Assembly (NCBI RefSeq): GCF_026965555.1
Contig: NZ_CP114040.1
Coordinates: forward strand, 1,240,001 to 1,304,000
Length of the DNA: 64,000 bases
Source: Nannocystis punicea
GTDB lineage: Bacteria > Myxococcota_A > Polyangia > Nannocystales > Nannocystaceae
Direction: 5' to 3'
Made by a program: the position numbers and the translations under genes. Below the pieces are notes generated by a model that was not told where the DNA came from, did not search any database, and saw only the letters and a list, made by a program, of their open reading frames with translations. Each line of letters opens with the position of its first letter. The stretch's first letter is position 1. Shown piece after piece: positions 18,009 through 26,891 of the stretch.

Positions 18009-18200
18009 ATGACTCCGCTCGTCCTGTTGCTCCTGCTGTTCCTCGGCTTCGGCCTGTTCGGAGTGCTCAGCGACCGTGCCTGTCGCGCCGAGTCGCTCCG
18101 CCGCGGACGCGAGGAGCGCCGCGTGACGCTCAAGGACTTCGTGGTGCCGGTGGTGCCGGTGCGACACCGCTGGCTGCGGCCGCGGGTCCATCGCGGCTGA
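18009..18200 (+). CDS. Small single-pass membrane protein
   Basis: 63-residue protein with a hydrophobic N-terminal helix (MTPLVLLLLLFLGFGLFGVL) and a basic tail. A strong AAGGAGG ends about 8 bp before the ATG, which supports translation. Its 3' end overlaps the convergent kinase gene by about 70 bp, an arrangement that could give antisense coupling. Function unknown. The longer upstream frame is Arg-rich and looks non-coding. Confidence 0.55.
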   Translation: MTPLVLLLLLFLGFGLFGVLSDRACRAESLRRGREERRVTLKDFVVPVVPVRHRWLRPRVHRG

Positions 18201-21063
18201 GGGCGTCAAGGGAGGCAGCTGTGCTCGACCGACGCGCGAGAGCATCGGCCTCGAGCTGCAAACGCCGAGCACGCTGCGGCTCACGCTTGAGGGCGGTCAG
18301 GCAACGCGACAGCAGGCGTGCGACGTCCATGCGCACGTATCGATCGGCGTCGTCGGTTTCAGTCAGGCGGCGCGCTTCTTCGAGATGCGGGAGGGCGATC
18401 TCCGGTTGCCGATTCTCCAAATGATAAGAGGCGAGGCCGTAGAGGACAAAGGCCCTGTGTTCGGGGTGTTCGGGCGGATTATTGGTATAGAGCGCGTTCA
18501 GGCGTGAGAAATAGCCGAATCCTTCGCCACAGCGTTGCAGCTCGCAGAGAGCGGCGCCCAGGCTGTAGAGTAGCGCCTCCAGATCGAGCTCCACGCGGCC
18601 ATCATCGTGCCAGGTAAGGAGAGCTCGGTAGACCTCCACCGATGTGGAGGGTTGATGGGCCTCGAGGAATATGTCGCTTAGCAGGGCCAGGGCCTCGACA
18701 CGCAGTTGGTGCTGCGCGGGCACGGATGACTCTGGATATCCGAGGACCGTTCGGGCCCGGGCCGTCGCCAGTGCGAACTGACGCTCGGCGAAATCGATAT
18801 GGGCGAGCTCGAGTTCGACTCGCGCGAGGAGGATGGTGTCCGGACCGTAGGTTCGCAGCAAGATCGGTCGAGCATCCGCAAAGCAACTGCGTGCCGGCCC
18901 CGTCTGGTCGAGCTCGGCGAGGAGCTGGGCCTCGGCGAGCTCGACCCGCACGACGGCCGGATGCTCGCGGCCGAAAATCTCGAGTGCGTCTCGCTTGAGC
19001 TCGTCGAACAGCTTCATGGCCAGCTCCGGCTCGCCCGCGTTCGCGGTCGCGTTGGCGAGGCGCAGGCCGGCCCAGATCAGCTCAGGATGGCGGGCGTCGA
19101 GAAAATCGCGGCGCAGCTCGTAGGCTTCTCGATGACGTGAGAGCGCCTCAAGGTTCTGATCCTCCAGAAACAGGATATGACCATCGGTATCCAGGAGATC
19201 GGCGCGGTCGTTGGGAGTGAGACGAGCATGGCGGGTCGCGGCAGCGCGGGCGTATTCGAGGTACTGGCGCGCTCGTTCTCCGTCCTGTTCGACTCGTGCC
19301 GCGAAGACAGCGAGATCGTTCCAGACCCGCCAGGCCAAGCCGTCGAGGGCCGATCCCGTGGCCAGTACGCCGGCGGCGTGCAGGTGTTGGAGGCCGCCGC
19401 GCACGTCGCCGAGATGGTGGCCGAGCAGGACGCCGCGCAGGCGCAAGGCGTCTGCTTCCAGCAGCGGATCGCCGACAGCTCGGATCGCCGCGAGGGCGGC
19501 GTCTACCTGCGCGAGCGCTTCGACTCCCAGCCTGGCCGCGTGAAGGCTCGTGGCGTGGGCCAGCGCGGCCTCTGCGGGCGCGAGGCGTGGATCGCGAGGG
19601 CGCTTGTAGGACCCATCGAGGAGAGCCTCGCGGTCGCGGCAAACACGGATATCGGGCAGCCGGTGGACGAGCTCCGGGACAGAGGCGACCAGGGCGGCGT
19701 CCGCATGACGGAGCTGTTCGATCAGAGCATCCAGGGCGCTTCGCCGGTGCGCGAGACAGAGCTCGCTACGCTCGAAGAGCAGCAGTGCTTGTTCGTTGCG
19801 GCCCTGTATCTCCTCGCAGACTTGGACGTGGGCGTCGAGCCACTCCTCGACATACGCATCGAGGCGACTCTGGACGAAATCGGCGGTTTGGAGGGAGAAT
19901 GGCTGCGCTGTGGCGAGGATGGCCGTGCGGACTGCTGCTTTCGTTTGAAAGTCCCAGATGCCTTCGAGCTGGTCCCTGGGCTCGGGGCAGAGGCCGGGGG
20001 AAAATGCGTCGAACGGTATGATCGCGGCCGCAATGAGGCCGCCGGTGAGGAGCAGCACGAGCGGAAGGAGGAGCGAGCGGACCAGTCGGAAGGATTGCTT
20101 CTCGAGGGCACCGAGCAGCACGTCCATCGAGGTGAAGCGATCGGCAGGGCGCACGGCGAGGCCGCGGGCGAGGAGGCGGCGCAGCGCCCTCGGGATCCGT
20201 CTTTGCCCGGCGCCGGCCGGAAGCTCGATCGCTCGGTAGGCCAGCTCACGCCCGGGAACGCTCCGGGGTCCGAAGGGGCGGTCGCCGTAGAGGCACTCAT
20301 GCAGGGCGACGCAGAAGGAGAACTGGTCGCTGCTGGCGTCCACACGGCCGGTGCTGAAGGCCTCGGGGGCCATATACGCCGGGGTTCCTGCGACTGTGCC
20401 GGTATCGGTGGCGCGGGCGCCGGGATCGGTGGTCGAACCCGAGAGCTCGGCGATCGTCGGCGAGTCGACTGCCGCGGCGCCGCGAGCGAGGCCGAAGTCG
20501 ACGATCCGGACGCGTCCGTCGTCGCCGACCAAAATGTTTCCGGGCTTGACGTCGCGGTGCACGATGCCGGCCCGGTGCGCCGCTGCCAGACCTCGCGCGG
20601 CGGCGACGAAGACGTCGACGATCGCGGCGACGTCACGGGGCTCGGTCCGCAGCCACTGTGACAGCGTCGTACCGGCGACGTACTCCATGACGAGGCAGAC
20701 GGCCTCGCCGGCAGTGACGACCTCGTGGAGCTGGACGACGTTGGGGTGCGAGAGACGCGCGAGCGCCCGGGCCTCGTGGAGGAGGCGCCGGCGATCGGCG
20801 TCCGAGACGAGGACGTCGTCCCGGATCATCTTCAATGCGACGACGCGGCCGAGGGTGTCGTCCTCGGCCGCGTAGACGACGCCCATGCCACCGACCCCGA
20901 GCGAGCGCAGGATCCGGAATCGTCCGAGCTGCATCGGCGCGGTGTCCTCGCCGAAGAGGCGAGCGCCGATCCTCCGTCGCATCGCCTCGGCGTCGAGCGG
21001 ACGAGTTCGGGCGAGCTGCGGGAGGGTCGACGCGATGTCTTCGGTCGGGAGCGGTGGAAACAT
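18130..21063 (-). CDS. Membrane Ser/Thr kinase with TPR-like region
   Basis: 977-residue protein. A Hanks-type kinase domain spans about residues 48-315: glycine loop GVGGMGVV, Lys78, Glu97, catalytic HRDVKPGN (Asp171, Asn176) and DFG (189-191), all present. One transmembrane helix (about 330-350) follows. The long C-terminal half is helical, with repeated Leu/Ala-rich motifs typical of TPR arrays, and is probably the periplasmic or surface-exposed sensing part. The active-site residues are intact, so kinase activity is expected. An unknown small gene ends 6 bp upstream, and an ECF sigma gene is divergent beyond it, suggesting a signalling module. Targets unknown. Confidence 0.92.
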   Translation of the reverse strand: MFPPLPTEDIASTLPQLARTRPLDAEAMRRRIGARLFGEDTAPMQLGRFRILRSLGVGGMGVVYAAEDDTLGRVVALKMIRDDVLVSDADRRRLLHEARALARLSHPNVVQLHEVVTAGEAVCLVMEYVAGTTLSQWLRTEPRDVAAIVDVFVAAARGLAAAHRAGIVHRDVKPGNILVGDDGRVRIVDFGLARGAAAVDSPTIAELSGSTTDPGARATDTGTVAGTPAYMAPEAFSTGRVDASSDQFSFCVALHECLYGDRPFGPRSVPGRELAYRAIELPAGAGQRRIPRALRRLLARGLAVRPADRFTSMDVLLGALEKQSFRLVRSLLLPLVLLLTGGLIAAAIIPFDAFSPGLCPEPRDQLEGIWDFQTKAAVRTAILATAQPFSLQTADFVQSRLDAYVEEWLDAHVQVCEEIQGRNEQALLLFERSELCLAHRRSALDALIEQLRHADAALVASVPELVHRLPDIRVCRDREALLDGSYKRPRDPRLAPAEAALAHATSLHAARLGVEALAQVDAALAAIRAVGDPLLEADALRLRGVLLGHHLGDVRGGLQHLHAAGVLATGSALDGLAWRVWNDLAVFAARVEQDGERARQYLEYARAAATRHARLTPNDRADLLDTDGHILFLEDQNLEALSRHREAYELRRDFLDARHPELIWAGLRLANATANAGEPELAMKLFDELKRDALEIFGREHPAVVRVELAEAQLLAELDQTGPARSCFADARPILLRTYGPDTILLARVELELAHIDFAERQFALATARARTVLGYPESSVPAQHQLRVEALALLSDIFLEAHQPSTSVEVYRALLTWHDDGRVELDLEALLYSLGAALCELQRCGEGFGYFSRLNALYTNNPPEHPEHRAFVLYGLASYHLENRQPEIALPHLEEARRLTETDDADRYVRMDVARLLSRCLTALKREPQRARRLQLEADALARRSSTAASLDALSRDGPAAAASGVAPAPPAPRSP

Positions 21064-21069
21064 CGAAGA

Positions 21070-21456
21070 TCAGGAGTCTTTGCTCTCGAGGTCCCTGTCA
21101 CCGATGCGGGTCTTGCGAATCTTGACTGTGATCTTGGTGCCGGTAGGTTTCGTACCATCAAAGAAGCAAAGGCGCCACGCGTGCTCTTGCCCGAGCGGAG
21201 GATGAGTGAAGAAGACCAAGATTGTTCCATGTCCCAATTCGACCCACCCCGATCCCTCGACCGGGGTGATTTGCAGACTTTTCGCCTGCTGTGCATGTTC
21301 TGGCGCGACAGGCTCGAGCTTCACAGCCGATACACGGGCGCCGGCGACATCGAAAGATCTCTCGACGTACCCGCCCTTATCGTATCTTATGGTGGGAAGC
21401 TCGCCTGCAGGCAAATCTTCATATCTATCCACGGTGGTCGAGGTCGAGTCGTTCAT
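21070..21456 (-). CDS. Hypothetical protein upstream of kinase
   Basis: 128-residue soluble protein with no signal peptide, transmembrane segment or known motif. It is beta-rich, with several alternating hydrophobic strands, and has the aromatic segment HAWRLCFFDGTKP near residue 95. It ends 6 bp before the kinase ATG, so the two are very likely translated from one mRNA. Position suggests a kinase substrate, a regulator or an output protein. It is divergent from the ECF sigma gene across a 91-bp gap that contains an inverted repeat. Confidence 0.65.
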   Translation of the reverse strand: MNDSTSTTVDRYEDLPAGELPTIRYDKGGYVERSFDVAGARVSAVKLEPVAPEHAQQAKSLQITPVEGSGWVELGHGTILVFFTHPPLGQEHAWRLCFFDGTKPTGTKITVKIRKTRIGDRDLESKDS

Positions 21457-21510
21457 GTGTCCTCCGTCTGGTTGGGTGTACTTGGGGTAGTGTCGCCGGT
21501 TTCGGGATCC

Positions 21511-21538
21511 GTTAGCGACTTCGCGAGGTCGTGCTAAC
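21511..21538. promoter_or_regulatory. Inverted repeat before ECF sigma gene
   Basis: GTTAGC-GAC and GTCGT-GCTAAC form an imperfect inverted repeat with an 8-nt centre, ending 9 bp before the sigma factor ATG and within the divergent promoter region. It could be an autoregulatory site, an operator shared with the kinase pair, or a leader hairpin that masks the start. Confidence 0.4.
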
Positions 21539-21547
21539 TTTGTACGG

Positions 21548-22162
21548 ATGGCGAGCGATATCGAGCTGTTTCGGGCCTGGCGTGCTGGCGAGCGTCAGGC
21601 GGGTAGCGTTTTGTTCGCGCGGCACTTCGACTCGATCTACCGGTTCTTCCGCAACAAGGTCGACGGGGAGGTCGAGGACCTCGTCCAGCGGACCTTCGTC
21701 GCTTGCGTGGAGGGGCGGGAGAGGTTCCGGGAGGAGTCCTCATTTCGGACGTATCTGTTCGCGGTCGCGCACAACCTGCTGCGAGACCATCTGCGCCGGA
21801 AGAAGCGGGCCGCGGAGCAGCTCGACCTCGAGGAGGTCTCGGTGGTCGACCTCGGGGCGTCGCCGCTGTCCTTCCTGGCCGCGCATGCCGAGGAGCGGGT
21901 GCTGCTGCACGCGTTGCGGCGGATCCCCGTCGCGTCGCAGATCATCCTCGAGCTTTATTTCTGGGAGCAGATGACGGGGCCGGAGATCGGCGCGTTCCTC
22001 GGGGTCATCGAGGACACCGCGCGCAGCCGGATCCGCCGGGCCAAGCTGCAGCTCGAGGCGATGATCCGCACCCTCGAGGCCACGCCCGCCGAGCTCGAGA
22101 GCACGCTGTCGAACCTCGACGGCTGGGCCGAGGCGATCCGTCGTCAACTCGCGCCGACCTGA
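21548..22162 (+). CDS. ECF-type RNA polymerase sigma factor
   Basis: 204-residue sigma-70-family factor of the extracytoplasmic-function type. Region 2 runs from about residue 20 (LFARHFDSIYRFFRNKV... VEDLVQRTF, then FRTYLFAVAHNLLRDHLRRKKR). Region 4 spans about 118-170 (ALRRIPVASQIILELYFWEQMTGPEIGAFLGV... ARSRIRRAKLQLE). Regions 1 and 3 are absent, as expected. No anti-sigma factor gene is next to it; instead a Ser/Thr kinase and a small gene are divergent, an arrangement seen for ECF factors controlled by phosphorylation. That control is inference. Confidence 0.9.
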   Translation: MASDIELFRAWRAGERQAGSVLFARHFDSIYRFFRNKVDGEVEDLVQRTFVACVEGRERFREESSFRTYLFAVAHNLLRDHLRRKKRAAEQLDLEEVSVVDLGASPLSFLAAHAEERVLLHALRRIPVASQIILELYFWEQMTGPEIGAFLGVIEDTARSRIRRAKLQLEAMIRTLEATPAELESTLSNLDGWAEAIRRQLAPT

Positions 22163-22200
22163 GCCGGCGAGCCGCCGTCGGTCCGGGCTGGCTTTCTTTC
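22162..22200 (+). terminator. Possible intrinsic terminator of sigma gene
   Basis: A 7-bp stem (AGCCGGC with GCTGGCT, one G-T pair) is followed by TTCTTTC immediately after the sigma factor stop codon. The loop is about 18 nt and itself GC-rich, so the fold is plausible but not certain. Confidence 0.4.
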
Positions 22201-22356
22201 AGCGGTGAGACGCCATTCGCACCGGAGCGAGTCGAGCGCTCGCTCCGGATCGCGGATGCGGACATGCGCGCTGGGAGGCGGCTCGACCCACACACATGCG
22301 CTGCGAGGTCGCCTTCGTCAGGCAGAGAGGCTCGACGTGGGACCTCGCGGTGGCGC

Positions 22357-23514
22357 TCAGCCGGGCGGGACGACCACGCCGCAGGCGCACTTGATCGAGA
22401 CCTGGACCTCGCCGTTCTGGATGGCGTCGCAGGCGTCGCCGACCAGCTCGACCTCGCCGGGGTTGTTGAGCTGCCAGCCGTCCTCGTCGCCGAAGGGGAC
22501 GACCATGCCGTTGACGTAGACGGTGCACTGGTCCTCGCCGCCCTCGGAGACGGTGCCGTCGAGGGTGAGCTTGCAGTCGCGGACGCCGTCGACGATGTCG
22601 GCGAACGCGTCGGCCAGCGCCTGCGCGTCGTCGGCCTTGTAGAACGGCGCGTCGGGGTCGCCGGGGCCGACGCCGGCGCCGGCGTTGGCGACGTCCTGCA
22701 GGTGCTGGTCGCTGACCTCGTTGCCGACGCTGATCACGTAGGTGCGCACGCCCTGGGCGAACGCGGCGGCGGCGGCCTCGACCGACTCCTCCTGGCCGTT
22801 CTGCGGGTTGGGCTCGGCGCAGGTGTCGGGCTCGCCGTCGGTGGCGAGGACGATGATCTTGTTGCCCTCGGTCGGGTCCATGACCAGCGTCGGCGTGACC
22901 GCGGCGATCGATTCGCCGGTCGGGGTCTCGTCCTCGGGCTGGCTGGCGTCCCAGCTGGCGGCGATCGCCTGGTAGTTGTCGAGCGCCGGCGGGGTCTCGG
23001 TGATGACGGGGCACTCGCCGCCCTGGTCGCCCTCGAAGCTGGTGTAGAGCGCCATGCCGAAGCGGACCTGGCCCTCGAGGTGGGGGACGAGGCCGTCGTC
23101 CTCGTCGAGCAAGGCGTTGTAGACGGCCTCCCAGCGGTCGGTGTTGCCGAACTGGGTGGTCATGCTGCCCGATTGATCGATGAGCAGCAGGACGGTGGGG
23201 ATCTGCGGCTCGAAGGTCACGTCGGCGTCGGCACACACGCTGGTGTCGCTGGCGCCCTCGCTGTCGGTCGCGCTGCCGGGACCGCCCCCGAGGTCGAACT
23301 TGACGGCCTCGTCGGTGGTCGAACCAGTGGTCGGCCCGGTCTCGGTCGCGCCGGCGCTGACGCTGGTGACCCCGGGAATGCCGGTGGTGCTGCTGCCGGT
23401 ATCCGTGTCGGTCCCGGGAGTGCCACCGACGCCGCCGCAGCCGGCCATCACCGCGACCATTGCCCACATTGTCCCGCATGAATGGTTAATTCGCGCAAGC
23501 ATCAGTGCAAGCAT
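22357..23514 (-). CDS. VWA-domain lipoprotein
   Basis: About 385 residues from ATG 23514, chosen because it gives a hydrophobic leader ending MAGC; other in-frame ATGs lie at 23502 and 23469. A Thr/Gly linker follows, then a VWA domain with a complete MIDAS motif: DQSGSM (DxSxS), a downstream Thr in DETPTG and ATDGEPDTC. Several Cys pairs and a beta-rich C-terminus with CTVYVNG complete the protein. It is probably a surface ligand-binding or adhesion protein that depends on a divalent metal. It converges on the sigma factor gene. Confidence 0.82.
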   Translation of the reverse strand: MLALMLARINHSCGTMWAMVAVMAGCGGVGGTPGTDTDTGSSTTGIPGVTSVSAGATETGPTTGSTTDEAVKFDLGGGPGSATDSEGASDTSVCADADVTFEPQIPTVLLLIDQSGSMTTQFGNTDRWEAVYNALLDEDDGLVPHLEGQVRFGMALYTSFEGDQGGECPVITETPPALDNYQAIAASWDASQPEDETPTGESIAAVTPTLVMDPTEGNKIIVLATDGEPDTCAEPNPQNGQEESVEAAAAAFAQGVRTYVISVGNEVSDQHLQDVANAGAGVGPGDPDAPFYKADDAQALADAFADIVDGVRDCKLTLDGTVSEGGEDQCTVYVNGMVVPFGDEDGWQLNNPGEVELVGDACDAIQNGEVQVSIKCACGVVVPPG

Positions 23515-24007
23515 AGTGAGGTCGACCGGGCGCGCTAGCCGGATTGTACCTGCCGCTTTCCTCGTCCTCCGGACGGGGTTCATGGACCCTCGCTCGAGAT
23601 CGATACCTGCGAGCGCGCGTATAGCCCGCAGCTCCGCGCGCAGATCATGCCACACTGCGCTGCATCGACGGCGCGGCGGAGGATTGCTCGATCGCGGCAA
23701 AAATCGCCGTCTCGCGGCGTTCTCGGGCCGTCTCGGCGCGGCCGCGACCGGCGACGCGCCGGGGCGAGCGCGAGCGACGAGGCGCTCGCGCGTCCGCGAC
23801 GGCGGGGTCGGGGATTCGTCCTGTCGCGCGCGACCGACAAGCAATGCGGCGAGGCGGCGACGCATCGCGGTGGTGCGCGGATTGCTGTCGATCGTCGCGC
23901 CGAAGCGCCGCGACGGGCGATCTACCACCGTTCGATGGTGAGGGCGCGAATTGATATTCCAGGTCGAGAAGGGTCTTTTATGGCGACCGATCGCGCAGCG
24001 AGGCCCG
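23515..24007. other. Intergenic region, no gene recognised
   Basis: About 490 bp between the VWA lipoprotein and crtU. The minus frame continuing from the lipoprotein is Arg/Pro-rich and looks non-coding. No terminator hairpin with a T-run and no palindrome cluster was found. Confidence 0.4.
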
Positions 24008-25573
24008 CTAGCCGCGGTCGCGCAGGGCCTTGCGGTGGATCAGCCGCGCCAGCGGGCCGCGCGGCGGGACGGACCACAGCGGCTCCTCGGCGGCGCCATG
24101 GTGGTGAAGAATGTGATTGGCGGCGAGGATGCCCGTGCTGGCGGCGCGCTCCATGAGGGCCGTGGGGAACGGAGTGTGGATGCAGTCGCCGGCGAGGTAG
24201 AGGGTCGGGTCCGGGGTGTCGACGCGCAGGCGCAGGGGGTGGGTGCCGGGGCGGAAGGCGGGGCAGTCCTGGCTCAGGAGGAAGCGCTCGTCGAGCGTGG
24301 CGGCGTCGCGGGTCTCGGGGTAGAGGTCGTGGAGGGCGCGCAGCAGGTCGGCCTTGATCTCGGCCTCGTCGAGCTCGTCGGGGAGGGCGTAGGCGTGCAG
24401 CTCGACGACGCTGCCGCCGCTGCGCGCGGCCCAGTCGCGGCTCTCGTCCTCGAACAACGGGTAGAGCGAGATGTTGTCGACGAGGCCGAGGCCGGTGGTG
24501 CCGACGAACGCGGCGCGGCCAGGCGCGGGCGGCCGATCGAGCCACAACCTCCACACCGCGAAGCGAGCGGTGACGGTCTGGGCGGCGACCTGCTCGCGCC
24601 AGCAGTGGCCGATGCAAGGATCCTCGGGGGCGACGCCTCGCGGGTAGCCGAGATGCGGCGACTCGGCGACGAGCTGCTGCAGGCCGGGGACGCTGGCGGC
24701 GAGGATGCAGGCGTCGGCGTGATAGACCTGTCCTCTGGAGCTGGTGACGCGATGGCGACCGTCCGGCCCGCGGTCGAAGTTGACGGCGGCCTCGGCGAGG
24801 CGCAAGCGGACGCCGCGGCGCTCGAGCACGGCCGCCATCGGCCGCCAGAGCGTGGTCGAGAACGGGCCGCGGGCGACGTCGAAGACGATGCCCTCCGGGT
24901 TGCCGACGAAGTAGAAGTGAAACATCATCAGCAGCTCGGCGGCGCTGAACTCCTGCTCGGGGTTGAAGAAGGAGTGGGCGAAGACATCGAACAGCATCTG
25001 CCGGGCGCGCGGCGGGAAGCCGAGGCGGTCGAGGAAGCTGCGCGCGTCCTCGCGGTCGAACTGGGCGTAGGTGGCGAGCGGGTCGTAGGCCATGATCGCG
25101 CGCCCGCAGGTGTCGTCGACCCGCAAGGCGTCGCGCCAGGTCATGGTGCTGCTGCGCCGGATCAGGCTGACGAGGTTCCAGATCGGCAGCTTCGGCAGGC
25201 CCGCGAACGACTCGCGCAGGCCGTCGGGGCCGAGCAGCGGGTAGTCCTCGACCGGGCGCAAGAAGCCGAGCTCCGGATCGATCCGCCGCAGCCACTCGCG
25301 CAAATTGTAGTACTGGCGGAAGAAGGCGTGAAAGCCCCGCTCCATCTCGAACTCGGTGCCGTCGGCGAGGGTGTCCGTCCACGCGCCGGCGCGACCGCCC
25401 AGGTAGGTCTCGGGCTCGAGCACCGTGACGCGGGCGCCCCGCTCCGCGAGGATCGTGGCCGCCGCGAGCCCGGCGATCCCGCCGCCGACGACGAGGACGT
25501 CGAGCGGCCGCGGCAGGGCGACCGGCGCGCGCCGGTCAGGGGTGTTGGCAGGTCGGCGGGAGATTCCCAGCAT
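24008..25573 (-). CDS. crtU: Isorenieratene-synthase-type carotene aromatase
   Basis: 521-residue FAD-dependent enzyme of the CrtU family, which desaturates a beta-ionone ring and shifts a methyl group to give an aromatic (phi or chi) end ring. The FAD motif VVGGGIAGLAAA lies at about residues 28-39. Family-typical segments include ERGFHAFFRQYYNLR, VEDYPLLGPDG and SFFNPEQEFSAAELLMMFHFYFVGNPEG. The C-terminal FAD contact is TLYLAGDCIHTPFPTALMERA. The ATG at 25573 is followed by a normal N-terminus. It belongs with the methyltransferase and crtE genes upstream on the same strand, separated by a palindrome cluster. Other CrtI-like relatives are less likely given these motifs. Confidence 0.85.
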   Translation of the reverse strand: MLGISRRPANTPDRRAPVALPRPLDVLVVGGGIAGLAAATILAERGARVTVLEPETYLGGRAGAWTDTLADGTEFEMERGFHAFFRQYYNLREWLRRIDPELGFLRPVEDYPLLGPDGLRESFAGLPKLPIWNLVSLIRRSSTMTWRDALRVDDTCGRAIMAYDPLATYAQFDREDARSFLDRLGFPPRARQMLFDVFAHSFFNPEQEFSAAELLMMFHFYFVGNPEGIVFDVARGPFSTTLWRPMAAVLERRGVRLRLAEAAVNFDRGPDGRHRVTSSRGQVYHADACILAASVPGLQQLVAESPHLGYPRGVAPEDPCIGHCWREQVAAQTVTARFAVWRLWLDRPPAPGRAAFVGTTGLGLVDNISLYPLFEDESRDWAARSGGSVVELHAYALPDELDEAEIKADLLRALHDLYPETRDAATLDERFLLSQDCPAFRPGTHPLRLRVDTPDPTLYLAGDCIHTPFPTALMERAASTGILAANHILHHHGAAEEPLWSVPPRGPLARLIHRKALRDRG

Positions 25574-25614
25574 GGTGTTTATTTAAAAAAGAAGGGTGAG
25601 GCGCGCGGATGGCG

Positions 25615-25756
25615 GATGTCCCGGGGGACAGGTTCGGCGAAAGGGTGGAGATGTCCTTGGGGACAGGCGAATGGCCGCGGGGGCGAAGGATGTCCTTGGG
25701 GACAGGTAGGAAGGTGAGCCGCCGCGGGCGCAGGGAGGATGTCCCGGGGGACAGGT
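25615..25756. repeat. Cluster of four palindromes upstream of crtU
   Basis: Four copies of GATGTCC(C/T)(G/T)GGGGACAGG(T) start at 25615, 25650, 25689 and 25738, with irregular spacing (35, 39 and 49 bp). Two have a CCCGGG core and two a CCTTGG core. They fill most of the gap between crtU and the methyltransferase gene and carry no coding frame. Confidence 0.9.
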
Positions 25757-25805
25757 GGTGCGCGGCGTCGGCGTCGGCGCGCCTCGCGGCTCCTTCAGGT
25801 ATGGC

Positions 25806-26528
25806 TCAGGCCGGGCGGCGGGCCAGGAAGGTGTGGACGATGCCCTCCTGCCAGCCGTCCATGGTGGCCGACTGGGTGTCGCAGAAGCCGGCCGCTTGCA
25901 GGCGGCGCAGGAAGGCGGCGGCGCCGTCGAAGGCGTTCACGCTGCGGCGCAGGTAGCGGTAGATGTTCGAGCCCGGCGAGGTGACGAGGCCGGCGGGGAT
26001 GATGATGCCGAGGCACACCGCGTTCCACACCAGGTGGGCCCGCAGCGAGTCGCGCACGCTGTACTCGTGGAAGCAGATCACGCCGCCGGGCTTGAGGAGC
26101 GGGAGCAGCCGCCGCAGACACAGGTCCGGGTCGGGCATGTTGCGGATCCCGTAGGCCATCAGGATGCCGTCGAACGGCCCGCTCGCGCCGTACGCCGCCG
26201 GGTCCATGGCGTCGCCCTGCAGGAAGCGGACGCCGGTGAGCTCGCGCTTCTTGCGGGCCAGGTCGAGCATGCCCACCGAGGCGTCGAGGCCGGTGATCCG
26301 CGCGCGCGGATAGGTGCGCACGAGCGCGAGGGTGGATAAACCTGTCCCACAGCACAGGTCCAAAAGGGCAGCATCCTCCGGGACCCGCATGCGCTCGGCG
26401 CTGCGCTCGAGGTGCCGGTGGTAGCCGGGGTTCATGCCGGTGAGGAGGTCGTAGCGGGCCGCGACGCGGTCGAAGGCGTGCGGGACGGCCTGCTTCTGCG
26501 CGCGCAGGGACGGCGGCGGTCGAGTCAT
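25806..26528 (-). CDS. UbiE/COQ5-type SAM methyltransferase
   Basis: 240-residue class I SAM-dependent methyltransferase. Motif I reads LLDLCCGTGLST, followed by the acidic ITGLDAS and, further on, FDGILMAYGIRNMPD and LLKPGGVICFHEYS, all typical of the UbiE (demethylmenaquinone/ubiquinone) group. The ATG at 26528 is the first start that avoids a long Arg/Pro-rich extension. The location between crtU and crtE leaves two readings: menaquinone methylation, or methylation of a carotenoid or related isoprenoid. The sequence fits quinone methyltransferases better; the context favours terpenoid work. Confidence 0.82.
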   Translation of the reverse strand: MTRPPPSLRAQKQAVPHAFDRVAARYDLLTGMNPGYHRHLERSAERMRVPEDAALLDLCCGTGLSTLALVRTYPRARITGLDASVGMLDLARKKRELTGVRFLQGDAMDPAAYGASGPFDGILMAYGIRNMPDPDLCLRRLLPLLKPGGVICFHEYSVRDSLRAHLVWNAVCLGIIIPAGLVTSPGSNIYRYLRRSVNAFDGAAAFLRRLQAAGFCDTQSATMDGWQEGIVHTFLARRPA

Positions 26529-26891
26529 GGCTTGGATCGGGTGAGGACGAGCCGGGCGATCGGCCCGTGGTGGAGAGAGTCTGCGCGAGGATCGAGCTCG
26601 AGCGAGGGCGAATCGCGGCGAGACGATCGAGGCATCGCAGCCTCGCCGGGAGCGGGTGGCCGGAATGCAGGTGCGGGTGTGAGGCGCGCCCGGAGGCGAC
26701 GTTTGGGCGGCCCGCGACGGGCATTCGGGCCCCGAGAGGCGCTCGAATGCGGGGCTCGGCGCCGGCGCGACGGAGAGCGAGGGACCGCGGGCCTCGCGGG
26801 GCATACGAGGGCTTGTGCAGGGCGGCTGCGGACGAATCGCTCGCGGGCGCGTGGATGGGCCATGCGAGCCGCTCCTTTGGCCTCGCCGACG
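26529..26891. other. Intergenic region between methyltransferase and crtE
   Basis: About 360 bp. Open minus-strand frames here are Arg/Pro/Ser-rich with poor codon bias and are not considered genes. No palindrome copy and no clear hairpin was seen. Confidence 0.4.

Noticed and set aside
25615..25756. CRISPR-like look of the four repeated palindromes
   Set aside because: The repeats are only about 19 bp, self-complementary, vary in core sequence and have irregular spacers of about 16-30 bp. No cas genes are near.
26525..26863. 112-codon minus-strand frame between methyltransferase and crtE
   Set aside because: Arg/Pro/Ser-rich, no ribosome-binding site and poor third-position bias. It appears to be non-coding spacer.
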